NCBI GenBank assembly: GCA_025463965.1
Contig: JAODBN010000252.1
Location: 1-29,950, forward strand
Origin: Acidimicrobiaceae bacterium
GTDB taxonomy: Bacteria > Actinomycetota > Acidimicrobiia > Acidimicrobiales > Bog-793
Length of the DNA: 29,950 nucleotides
Direction of reading: 5' to 3'
Shown here: one piece after another, positions 15,230 through 22,012 of the stretch
Layout: every line of letters starts with the position of its first letter
Numbering within the stretch: position 1 is the first letter of the stretch
Translations under genes and position numbers: made by a program
The notes under the pieces: model-generated
Seen by the model: only the letters and a program-made list of their open reading frames with translations
What the model was told of the DNA's origin: nothing
Databases searched by the model: none

Positions 15230-16198
15230 TCAGCGGCCAGTGGCTCGGTCCGCGCCGATCTCCTCGGAGGCCAACGCCGAGCGCTTCGACGACGACGGCG
15301 AGCCCGCCCGGGTCCCTTCCAGTTCCGCGAGCGCCTGGGGAACCGAGGAGAACAGATCGTCCTCAGGACCGTCGACCACGACCAAGCTGCGCGCGAGGAC
15401 GTACGGATCGTTGACGTGGATCTCGCGCTCGTGCTCGACGGGAAGGCCGAACCAGTGGGGCGACGCGGGGTCGATCTGGGTGGCGTGCGCGAGCAGCCCT
15501 GCGCGACGGGCATCGGCGAACCCGGCGATGTCGACCTTGGCCGTCGGCTCCTGGACCGGCGCCCGCTCGAGCCAACCCTCCTTGATGAGCTCGGTGTAAG
15601 GCGAGTCGAGGCCAAGCTCCAGGAACTTCTCATGGCGCTTCACCATTTGCTCGACCGGCCACAGCGAGTAGTAGAGCTTCAGCGGCTGGTACGGCTCGCC
15701 CAGCCCGGGGTAGGCGGCGGGGTCGCCGGCCGCCTCGAAGGCCGCCACGGTGATCTCGTGCACCCGAATGTGGTCCGGGTGCGGGTACCCGCTCTGATCC
15801 TCCGGATAGGTGACGATCACCTGCGGCCGCTCTCGCCGGATCACCTCCACCAGCCGGCCCACCGCCTCGGCGATGGGGGCCTGGTGGAAGGACCGGGGAT
15901 CGGCGTTGGCCGGGCTGTCGGGCATCCCTGAGTCCCGGTAGCCGAGGAGCACCACCTCGTCGTAGCCGATCGCGCCCGCCGCGTCGGCGAGTTCTTGCCG
16001 GCGCACCGCGGGGAGCTCGGCTCGCACCTCCGGACGATCCATCGCCGGGTTGAGGATGTCGCCCTCTTCGCCGCCGGTGCAGGTCACGAGCACCGTGCGC
16101 ACGCCGGCCGCGTGGTAGCGCGCGACCGTGCCCGCTCCCTTGGACGCCTCGTCGTCGGGATGGGCGTGGACGGTCATCAGGCAAAGGCCCATGGGCAT
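15230..16198 (-). CDS. mca: Mycothiol S-conjugate amidase
   Basis: This 322-residue zinc hydrolase of the LmbE/PIG-L family cleaves mycothiol conjugates of toxins and electrophiles. It releases the mercapturic acid for export and recycles GlcN-Ins. The N-terminal HAHPDDEASKG (residues 11-21) carries zinc ligands and the catalytic Asp, and HPDH (140-143) adds another ligand. The HAHPDDEASK form, the EEGDILNP segment and length near 300 match Mca better than the deacetylase MshB. The start is ATG at 16198; the frame further upstream is not family-like. Its presence shows that the organism makes mycothiol, which is restricted to Actinomycetota. It is divergent from pspA. Confidence 0.92.
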   Translation of the reverse strand: MPMGLCLMTVHAHPDDEASKGAGTVARYHAAGVRTVLVTCTGGEEGDILNPAMDRPEVRAELPAVRRQELADAAGAIGYDEVVLLGYRDSGMPDSPANADPRSFHQAPIAEAVGRLVEVIRRERPQVIVTYPEDQSGYPHPDHIRVHEITVAAFEAAGDPAAYPGLGEPYQPLKLYYSLWPVEQMVKRHEKFLELGLDSPYTELIKEGWLERAPVQEPTAKVDIAGFADARRAGLLAHATQIDPASPHWFGLPVEHEREIHVNDPYVLARSLVVVDGPEDDLFSSVPQALAELEGTRAGSPSSSKRSALASEEIGADRATGR

Positions 16199-16394
16199 GC
16201 CTCGACGCTACCGCCGACCCGTGCAGCGCCGCGACGGGAAGAGGTGCCCGTTGGCGGCCGCCGGGGCGGCGATGCAGGTCGAGGCCTATGCTCGCGTGAC
16301 AGGGCCGCCCTATAGAAAGCGGCCCACGAACAGGCGGATGGACGGCCGGGTGCCCCTCTCGGCCGCCAAGGCCCGAGAAGCTCGAGGAGCACAG
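16199..16394. promoter_or_regulatory. Divergent promoter region of mca and pspA
   Basis: This 196-nt region separates the divergent mca and pspA genes and must hold promoters for both. A TATAGA at 16311-16316 on the plus strand could be a -10 box for pspA; no matching -35 was clear. The pspA ribosome binding site is GAGGAG just before the start. No other gene is seen here. Confidence 0.4.
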
Positions 16395-17282
16395 ATGAGC
16401 GTGATGAAGCGCCTGTCGGGAATTGTCCAGGCGAAGACCAACAAGGTGCTCGACCGGGTGGAGGACCCCCGGGACACCCTGGACCTTTCTTACGAGAAGC
16501 AGCTCGAGCAGCTCCAGCAGGTCCGCAAGGGCGTCGCCGACGTGGCGACCGCCAGGAAGCGGATCGAGCTGCAGGCCCAGCAGCTGCAGGCGAGCGCCGC
16601 CAAGCTGCAGAACCAGGCGGGCCAGGCCATCAGCCAGAACCGCGAAGACCTCGCCCGTGAGGCGCTCACGCGGCGTGCCTCGATCGCCACGCAGCTCGAG
16701 CAGCTGAAGGTGCAGCACGATCAGCTCCTTTCCCAGCAACAACGCCTCGAGGTGACCACCCAACAGCTCGACGCCCGCGTCAGCGCCTTCCGGACACAGA
16801 AGGAGACCCTCAAGGCGTCCTACACCGCGGCGCAGGCCCAGACGAAGATCGGCGAGGCCGTGTCGGGCATCTCCGAGTCGATGAGCGACACCGGTCTCGC
16901 CATGACGCGAGCCCAGGACAAGATCGCTCAGATGCAGGCCCGCGCGAGCGCCGTCGACGAGCTGCTCAGCTCGGGCGCGCTCACCGATCTCAGCGGCAGC
17001 AGCGACCCGCTGCAGGCGGAGCTCGACCGATCGATGCAGTCGGGCCAGGTCGACCTCGAGCTGGCCCGCCTCAAGGGGCAGGTGACCGCGGGCGGCCCGA
17101 GCGGCGCCCTCTCGGCGGGATCGGCGCCCTCGGAGGCAGCCGGCGAGGAAACACAAGGCGAGGCCTCCGAGGCTCCGGACGGCGAGGAGAGCGTCGCGGA
17201 GGGGACCGTGGCCGAGGGCGCTCCGGCTGAGCCGGCTTCCGGCGGTGGCGACCTGTTCAGCCTCGGTGGGAGCGCACAGTGA
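16395..17282 (+). CDS. pspA: PspA/IM30 family envelope stress protein
   Basis: This 295-residue PspA/Vipp1-type protein polymerises on the inner face of the membrane and protects it during envelope stress. It opens with VMKRLSGIVQAKTNKVLDRV and EDPRDTLDLSYEKQLEQLQQ, the family's N-terminal helix and first coiled coil. Long coiled coils follow to about residue 200 (VQHDQLLSQQQRLEVTTQQL), then a region to 235. The last 60 residues are a Gly/Glu/Ala-rich disordered tail. ATG at 16395 has GAGGAG upstream and matches the family N-terminus; the open frame runs further up without similarity. Its stop overlaps the start of the next gene (GTGA), so it is coupled to pspAA. Confidence 0.93.
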   Translation: MSVMKRLSGIVQAKTNKVLDRVEDPRDTLDLSYEKQLEQLQQVRKGVADVATARKRIELQAQQLQASAAKLQNQAGQAISQNREDLAREALTRRASIATQLEQLKVQHDQLLSQQQRLEVTTQQLDARVSAFRTQKETLKASYTAAQAQTKIGEAVSGISESMSDTGLAMTRAQDKIAQMQARASAVDELLSSGALTDLSGSSDPLQAELDRSMQSGQVDLELARLKGQVTAGGPSGALSAGSAPSEAAGEETQGEASEAPDGEESVAEGTVAEGAPAEPASGGGDLFSLGGSAQ

Positions 17283-17548
17283 TCGTCCGGATCCTCGGCG
17301 AGGCCCAGTACGAGCTCGACGAAGAGGCGAGACCGCGCCTCGAGCAGCTCGACCAGGACCTCGGCCACGCCATCACCGCCAATGACGAAGCTTGGTTCCA
17401 CAAGGCCCTGACCGCCGTGCTCGCCGAGGTGCGAGAAGCGGGCACGCCCCTGGAGCCCTCGAGGATCGTCCCCTCCGACCTCGCCCTGCCGAGTAGCGAC
17501 TCAAGCCTCCAGGAGGTCCGGACCCTGCTCGAGTCCGATCAGGCGTAA
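17279..17548 (+). CDS. PspA-associated protein PspAA
   Basis: This 89-residue protein starts IVRILGEAQYELDEEARPRL and contains LDQDLGHAITANDEAWFHKA, the pattern of PspAA domain proteins that accompany PspA in actinobacteria and archaea. They are thought to bind or modulate PspA. The GTG start overlaps the pspA stop by 4 nt, and the htpX ATG follows directly after its TAA. The function beyond association with PspA is not known. Confidence 0.88.
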   Translation: MIVRILGEAQYELDEEARPRLEQLDQDLGHAITANDEAWFHKALTAVLAEVREAGTPLEPSRIVPSDLALPSSDSSLQEVRTLLESDQA

Positions 17549-18475
17549 ATGGCAACAAGAACCCGCTTCCCCCCCGACCGTGGACTGTCGGCGCGGATGC
17601 TCACGACGGTGTTCCTCCTCGGGCTGCTCTATGCGGTCTTCGTGGCAGTGCTCATCGCCTTCGTCCACCTGCAGGTGGCAGTGGTCGTCGTGCTTGCGCT
17701 CGCGATCTTGTTCTTCCAGTACTTCTTCTCGGACCGGATCGCGCTGTTCTCGATGGGTGGTCGGATCGTCACCCGCGAGCAGGCCCCACAGCTCCACGGG
17801 GTCGTCGACCGGCTGGTGGCGCTCGCGGACATGCCGAAGCCGAAAGTCGCCATTGCCCAAAGCGACATCCCGAACGCTTTCGCCACGGGACGCAACCAGA
17901 AGAACGCCGTTGTCTGCGTCACGAGCGGGATCCTTCGTCGGCTCGACGAGCCGGAGCTCGAGGCGGTGCTCGCGCACGAGCTCTCTCACGTGGCGCACCG
18001 AGACGTAGCGGTCATGACGATCGCCGGCTTCCTCGGCATCATGGCCGGCCTGCTGACACGCGTCTTCGTCTACGCGGGGCTGTTCGGCGGGGGTTACCGG
18101 GACAACGAGAACAACCAGGGGGCGGCCCTGTTCGAGCTCGGCATCGTCGCGCTGACTGCAGTCGTGTACGCGATCAGCTTCCTGCTCGTCCGAGCGCTCT
18201 CGCGCTACCGAGAGCTCGCCGCGGACCGATCGGGAGCGATCCTCATCGGCCAGCCCCAGCTGTTGGCGAGGGCACTGCAGAAGGTGAGCGGCGAGATGTC
18301 CCGCATCCCCACGCGTGACCTGCGGGCGGCCGAGCACTTCAACGCCTTCTACTTCGCGCCCGCCATCGCCCCCGGAGCGAGCCTCTCTTCGCTCTTCTCG
18401 ACCCACCCCAGCCTGCAGCGCCGCCTGGAGCAGCTCGCTCGCCTCGACGCCGAGATGCGCCGCGGTCTCTCCTGA
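17549..18475 (+). CDS. htpX: HtpX-type membrane zinc protease
   Basis: This 308-residue membrane protease of the M48 family degrades damaged membrane proteins. Two N-terminal membrane segments lie at about 18-38 and 43-60. The active-site motif HELSHVAHRD starts at residue 143 (His143, Glu144, His147), and RELAADR gives the third ligand Glu222. Two more membrane segments are at about 155-178 and 195-216. The C-terminus has FSTHPSLQRRLEQL, typical of the family. ATG follows the pspAA stop directly (TAAATG). Placement among Psp genes fits a membrane quality-control role. Confidence 0.95.
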   Translation: MATRTRFPPDRGLSARMLTTVFLLGLLYAVFVAVLIAFVHLQVAVVVVLALAILFFQYFFSDRIALFSMGGRIVTREQAPQLHGVVDRLVALADMPKPKVAIAQSDIPNAFATGRNQKNAVVCVTSGILRRLDEPELEAVLAHELSHVAHRDVAVMTIAGFLGIMAGLLTRVFVYAGLFGGGYRDNENNQGAALFELGIVALTAVVYAISFLLVRALSRYRELAADRSGAILIGQPQLLARALQKVSGEMSRIPTRDLRAAEHFNAFYFAPAIAPGASLSSLFSTHPSLQRRLEQLARLDAEMRRGLS

Positions 18476-18485
18476 TCGGTAGAAC

Positions 18486-19094
18486 TTGGGCTTCCTCGAC
18501 ACCATCCTCGGGCGCACCAAGCCGGCTGCGCCGAATCTCGACCGCCTCTTCGGGCTTCCCGGAGCGGCGATCACCTTGCAGTCCTCCGAGGGGGTGCTTC
18601 CCACCCTGCAGGCGGCGGTGTGCTTCAAGCCGGCGGTCGGGCAGGCCTTCAACGAGGCCGAGCAGGAGCTCGTCGACCTGATCCAGCTCAAGGAGCCCGG
18701 CTCAGCCGGCCCGGTCGCGGGCAACCTGAAGATGGAGGGCACGGATCAGTACGGCTACCGCTGGGTGGTCGTCGAGGCGGCCGACTTCGACACCCTCGTC
18801 ACCCAGGTGCACCTCGTCAACTCGACGCTGCAGGAGCACGGCTACGGACCCCAGCTGCTCTGCTCGGTCTTCGGGTTCGGCCCCGGGGGCACCGATTCGG
18901 CCACCCCCAAGTCCGCGTCGACCTACATCGTCTATCTCTACAAGCGCGGCACCTTCTACCCCTTCGTCCCCGAGGCCGGTGAGCGGCGCGACAACGAGGC
19001 CGAGCTCAGGATGAAGGAGCTGCTCGCCGAAGACCTCGCCATCGAATCCGACCTCGACCGGTGGTTCCCCCTCTGGGGGCTTCCCCTTCGCTGA
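18486..19094 (+). CDS. PspA-associated protein PspAB
   Basis: This 202-residue protein opens LGFLDTILGRTKPAAPNLDR LFGL and continues ITLQSSEGVLPTLQAAVCFK, the start of PspAB proteins that occur with PspA, PspAA and HtpX. The middle has YGYRWVVVEAADFDTLVTQV and the end LLAEDLAIESDLDRWFPLWG. There is no membrane segment. The TTG start at 18486 is chosen because it gives the expected N-terminus and lies 10 nt after the htpX stop; a purine-rich GGTAGA precedes it. The last 89 nt overlap the convergent gene at 19006. The molecular role is unknown. Confidence 0.87.
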   Translation: MGFLDTILGRTKPAAPNLDRLFGLPGAAITLQSSEGVLPTLQAAVCFKPAVGQAFNEAEQELVDLIQLKEPGSAGPVAGNLKMEGTDQYGYRWVVVEAADFDTLVTQVHLVNSTLQEHGYGPQLLCSVFGFGPGGTDSATPKSASTYIVYLYKRGTFYPFVPEAGERRDNEAELRMKELLAEDLAIESDLDRWFPLWGLPLR

Positions 19095-20238
19095 GCGCAG
19101 TCCCGCCGGGTGTCGGTGGTGAGGCGTCTTGTTCGCTGTTCTCGGCTCTCGACTCTCCACCCTCCTCGGGAGCTAGCCCGGCCGCGTCGCCGACGGGGAG
19201 GTAGGCACCTCCGGCGCGCTTTGGCGCCCAGGCCGGCGGCGCCTCAGCCAGGTGGCGTCGGATCGTGTCCATCACGCGGTCCGTCTCCAGGTGGCTCACT
19301 CTGTCCCCCGCGACCCGGAGGACAGGAACCAGGGCGCCCGGAGCGTCCGCCTCCCAGCGCGCGCCCTCCGGCTCGTCCTGGGTCAAGCGAGCCGCCAAAG
19401 GGCCGAGGTCGCGCCGGAGCGGGATCTTGCGACTCTGGTAGCGCACCCAGCTCTCGTAGCGGTCGTAGTAGCAGTAGGAGGCGCCCTGGCGCACCAGCAC
19501 CCGGCTCGCCTCGGTAGCGGTGTTGATCACCGCAGGGTGCACTGGAAGGACACCGCCGTGGCCCACCCGGCCGAACCGAGAGCCGGCGAGCTGATCCCAA
19601 ACCGTGACGAGCGCCAGGTCGAGCTCGGCGTCGACCTCGATCCTCAGCTCGCCGCGCTCGAGCGCCTCTGTGCCTCGCCGGTAGGCCTCCTCTTCTTCCT
19701 CCCACCAGCCCGAGAAACGCTCGGGCGAGTCCAACAGCTCGGGCAGGACCGCGAGCGCTCCCCGAAAGGCGATCGCCGCCCACTTGCTGCCCGCCAGGAG
19801 TCCGTCCTCGACGCCCGCGGCGAAGGGCGACTTCGCCGGGTCGAAGAGGTATCGGAGGGCCCACGCCGCCCGGGCGCCCGCCGGCTCCCGGATCACCTCG
19901 AAGTCGCCCGCCCAGGCCAGCGCGGCGAGCCCGCGCCCACGCACCAAGGCCGCCTCGGGCGACACCAGGCAGAAAAGACCTGCTGCCCCGTCCTCGTCGA
20001 GGTGATCGCACGTAACCGCCGGGACCCCGGCGGCCCAGCACTCGGGCTGTTGAAGATAGGCGAGCGCGATCTCGGTCGACGTGTCGCGGGCGAGCTCTCC
20101 GGCGGTGGGCGTCGCCGGCCAATGAGACAGGGTCAGCACCGTCCCGGGCCGAGGGGCCCCGTCGACCATCACGTGTGGCCGATCGCCGAGCTCGTCGAGC
20201 CCGGCGAAGACCAACGGGGCAGGAAGCCGGGCCGCCAC
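19006..20238 (-). CDS. Uncharacterised actinobacterial protein (probably DUF6687)
   Basis: This 410-residue protein resembles a conserved actinobacterial family, I believe DUF6687. It opens VFAGLDELGDRPHVMVDGAP and GTVLTLSHWPATPTAGELAR, with TSTEIALAYL and VTCDHLDEDGAAGLFCLVSP after it. The middle has YCYYDRYESWVRYQSRKIP. The last 60 residues are Gly/Glu/Arg-rich and lack family character. This tail is encoded where the gene overlaps pspAB convergently by 89 nt. Asp and His in CDHLDEDG suggest a possible hydrolase site, but no function is known. GTG at 20238 follows the stop of the phhB-type gene by 2 nt, so the two are coupled. Confidence 0.75.
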   Translation of the reverse strand: MAARLPAPLVFAGLDELGDRPHVMVDGAPRPGTVLTLSHWPATPTAGELARDTSTEIALAYLQQPECWAAGVPAVTCDHLDEDGAAGLFCLVSPEAALVRGRGLAALAWAGDFEVIREPAGARAAWALRYLFDPAKSPFAAGVEDGLLAGSKWAAIAFRGALAVLPELLDSPERFSGWWEEEEEAYRRGTEALERGELRIEVDAELDLALVTVWDQLAGSRFGRVGHGGVLPVHPAVINTATEASRVLVRQGASYCYYDRYESWVRYQSRKIPLRRDLGPLAARLTQDEPEGARWEADAPGALVPVLRVAGDRVSHLETDRVMDTIRRHLAEAPPAWAPKRAGGAYLPVGDAAGLAPEEGGESRAENSEQDASPPTPGGTALSEGEAPRGGTTGRGRIRWRGLRRAAPSS

Positions 20239-20240
20239 GG

Positions 20241-20516
20241 TCAGCTCAGGCCGTCGATGCGGCGAGCCAGGGCCAGATCGGCATCGGTGATGCCCCCGAG
20301 CGAGTGCGTCGAGAGCCGGAGCGTCACGGTGTTCCAGGACAGCTCGATGTCGGGGTGGTGTCCCGCCGCCTCCGCGAGTTGGCCAACCTCGTTCACGTAG
20401 GCGAGGGCAGCCGCGAAGTCGTTACGCCGTACGACCTTCACCAGCTCGGCGCCTGCTCGATGCCAGTCGATGCCGCCGATCTCCCCATCGAGCCGCTCCA
20501 GCGCTACCAGCTCCAT
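20241..20516 (-). CDS. phhB: Pterin-4a-carbinolamine dehydratase
   Basis: This 91-residue protein of the DCoH/PhhB family dehydrates 4a-hydroxytetrahydropterin during pterin recycling. The family pattern is visible as NDFAAALAYVNEVGQLAEAA, GHHPDIELSWNTVTLRLSTH and GGITDADLALARRID; the His pair in GHHPDI and the His in LSTHSLGG are active-site positions. Length is normal. ATG at 20516 has no clear ribosome binding site. No aromatic amino acid hydroxylase gene is seen nearby, so the partner pathway is unclear. It is coupled to the following gene. Confidence 0.9.
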   Translation of the reverse strand: MELVALERLDGEIGGIDWHRAGAELVKVVRRNDFAAALAYVNEVGQLAEAAGHHPDIELSWNTVTLRLSTHSLGGITDADLALARRIDGLS

Positions 20517-20676
20517 CGGCCGAAGGCTACTGGTGCTCGCCCACCTCAGTGGGCCGAAGCCGAGCCGAGCAGACCTCCCGGCGTTCGACTCGGCGCATCA
20601 CCGCGGTGCAATGGCGCCGGTTGCTCCAACAAGACGTGACAGAAGCCCTTCGCGGCGGGTGGGCTCGATCTCGGTC
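20517..20676 (-). other. Gap upstream of phhB
   Basis: This gap holds no open frame that I trust. A perfect 6-bp hairpin GCCCAC/GTGGGC with a 4-nt loop (20539-20554) lies 23 nt before the phhB start; it could be a 5' structure or weak terminator. Otherwise I see nothing. Confidence 0.4.
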
Positions 20677-20808
20677 TCAGCGTTGCGCCAGCTGCGGCGA
20701 AAAGTCCCAGAAAGGGTCGAGCCATCCGACCGGGGCAAGATCGCTCACGCCAAAGCTGATGCAGAGGAACTCGCGCTCGCCGTTTGGGTCAGCCCCACTC
20801 GATGATCA
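20677..20808 (-). pseudogene. Start-less coding remnant downstream of xthA
   Basis: After the xthA stop, in another frame, a 43-codon stretch reads like a natural protein C-terminus: DPNGEREFLCISFGVSD, then LAPVGWLDPFWDFSPQLAQR and TGA. The frame is closed upstream by a TGA inside the end of xthA, and no ATG, GTG or TTG precedes the conserved-looking part. It may be the end of a gene cut by deletion or moved by frameshift, or a chance open frame. I do not recognise the family. Confidence 0.35.
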
Positions 20809-21577
20809 CCGGTGCGTGGTCGGAGGGCGGAGTCTCGAGCGCTCCCTTTTTACGGGCCTCCCGATCGACCTCGGCAGAGGTGACCTCGGCAGCGATCGAC
20901 GTCGAGCACAGCGCGAGATCGATGCGCATGCCTTCTCCCTTGTGGAAGGCCCCGGCCCGGTAATCCCACCAGGAGAACGGTCCGGGCCCTTCCGGGTGCG
21001 TCTGACGGACCACGTCGACGAGGCCCCAGTCCATTACGGCAACGAGCGCCGAGCGCTCCGCCGGGGTCACATGGGTCGCCCCGTCGAAGCGGGCGATGTC
21101 GAAGACGTCACGGTCCTGTGGCGCGACGTTGAAGTCACCGCTCACGACGACCGCGTCCTGCGGGCGGCAGGTGGCCTCGAGCTCGGCGCGCAGGCGATGC
21201 AACCAGACGAGCTTCGCCTCGAAGTGCTCAGAGCCGACGACGCGGCCGTTGGGCACGTAGACGCTGATCACCCGGGTGCCGCCGCAGTCCGCAGAGAGTA
21301 TGCGGCCCTGCTCTTCACTTCCCGGCTCGTCATCTCTGAACCCGGCTCGCGCATCGGCGAGACCGACGCGGGAAAGGATCGCCACCCCGTTCCACCGCCC
21401 GTTGCCGTGGTGGGCGCTTTCGTAACCGAGCGCGGCAAACGCGGCGGTCGGGAACACCGCGTCCGCCAACTTGGTCTCCTGCAGACACAGCACGTCAGGG
21501 GAGGTGGCGGCGAGCCACGCCTCCACACGGGACTGACGGGCCTTGAGCGAGTTGATGTTCCAGGTCGCGAGGCGCAC
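20789..21577 (-). CDS. xthA: Exodeoxyribonuclease III (AP endonuclease)
   Basis: This 262-residue enzyme of the exonuclease III family cuts DNA at abasic sites and removes 3' blocking groups in base excision repair. Motifs visible: LATWNINSLKAR (residues 3-14), LQETK with metal ligand Glu34, YVPNGR (108-112), GDFN with Asp148 and Asn150, and the C-terminal SDHAPV with His254. Length is normal. GTG at 21577 lies 9 nt after the fabZ-like gene stop. The ribosome binding site is weak, so translation is probably coupled. Confidence 0.96.
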   Translation of the reverse strand: MRLATWNINSLKARQSRVEAWLAATSPDVLCLQETKLADAVFPTAAFAALGYESAHHGNGRWNGVAILSRVGLADARAGFRDDEPGSEEQGRILSADCGGTRVISVYVPNGRVVGSEHFEAKLVWLHRLRAELEATCRPQDAVVVSGDFNVAPQDRDVFDIARFDGATHVTPAERSALVAVMDWGLVDVVRQTHPEGPGPFSWWDYRAGAFHKGEGMRIDLALCSTSIAAEVTSAEVDREARKKGALETPPSDHAPVIIEWG

Positions 21578-21586
21578 GCGCTGAGC

Positions 21587-22012
21587 TCAGGCGCCTGGCA
21601 CGAGGACGAACAACAGATCGGCCTCGCAGGCCACCTCACCGCCGACGGAGGCGATGCCGTGACCGGTCCCCGCTCGGGTCGAGAGTCGCCCCAAGGTGAC
21701 CTCGAGCTCGAGGAGATCGCCGGGCAGCACCTGGCGCCGAAAACGCGCCCGGTCGATGCCTCCGAAGAGGGGCAACCGATCAGCAAAACGGGGGTCGGCG
21801 AGCACCGCGGCCGCACCGAGCTGGGCAAGCGACTCGACCATGAGCACGCCAGGTAGAGTCGGTCTGCCGGGGAAGTGGCCAGCGAAGAAGGGTTCGTCCC
21901 CGAGCCGCCAGTTGCCACGCGCGGAGATCCCCGGCTCGAGCTCGACGATCTCGCTCAGCAACAGGAACGGGGTCCGATGCGGGATCAGCGACTCCGGCAG
22001 AGGCGGAGTCAT
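21587..22012 (-). CDS. fabZ: FabZ-like 3-hydroxyacyl-ACP dehydratase
   Basis: This 141-residue hot-dog fold protein has the FabZ motif FFAGHFPGRPTLPGVLMVES, with His46 and Glu60 as active-site residues. The opening PHRTPFLLLSEIVELEPG and LFGGIDRARFRRQVLPGD are also typical. FabZ dehydrates 3-hydroxyacyl-ACP in type II fatty acid synthesis. Actinobacteria with type I synthesis can also carry such proteins, so the substrate is not certain. The ATG overlaps the stop of the ribonuclease gene (ATGA), giving tight coupling with an unrelated-looking partner. No other fatty acid genes are nearby. Confidence 0.88.
   Translation of the reverse strand: MTPPLPESLIPHRTPFLLLSEIVELEPGISARGNWRLGDEPFFAGHFPGRPTLPGVLMVESLAQLGAAAVLADPRFADRLPLFGGIDRARFRRQVLPGDLLELEVTLGRLSTRAGTGHGIASVGGEVACEADLLFVLVPGA

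Noticed and set aside
20517..20788. Possible tRNA or small RNA gene in the xthA-phhB gap
   Set aside because: No cloverleaf, no T-loop consensus and no promoter/terminator pair could be found; only one short hairpin is present.
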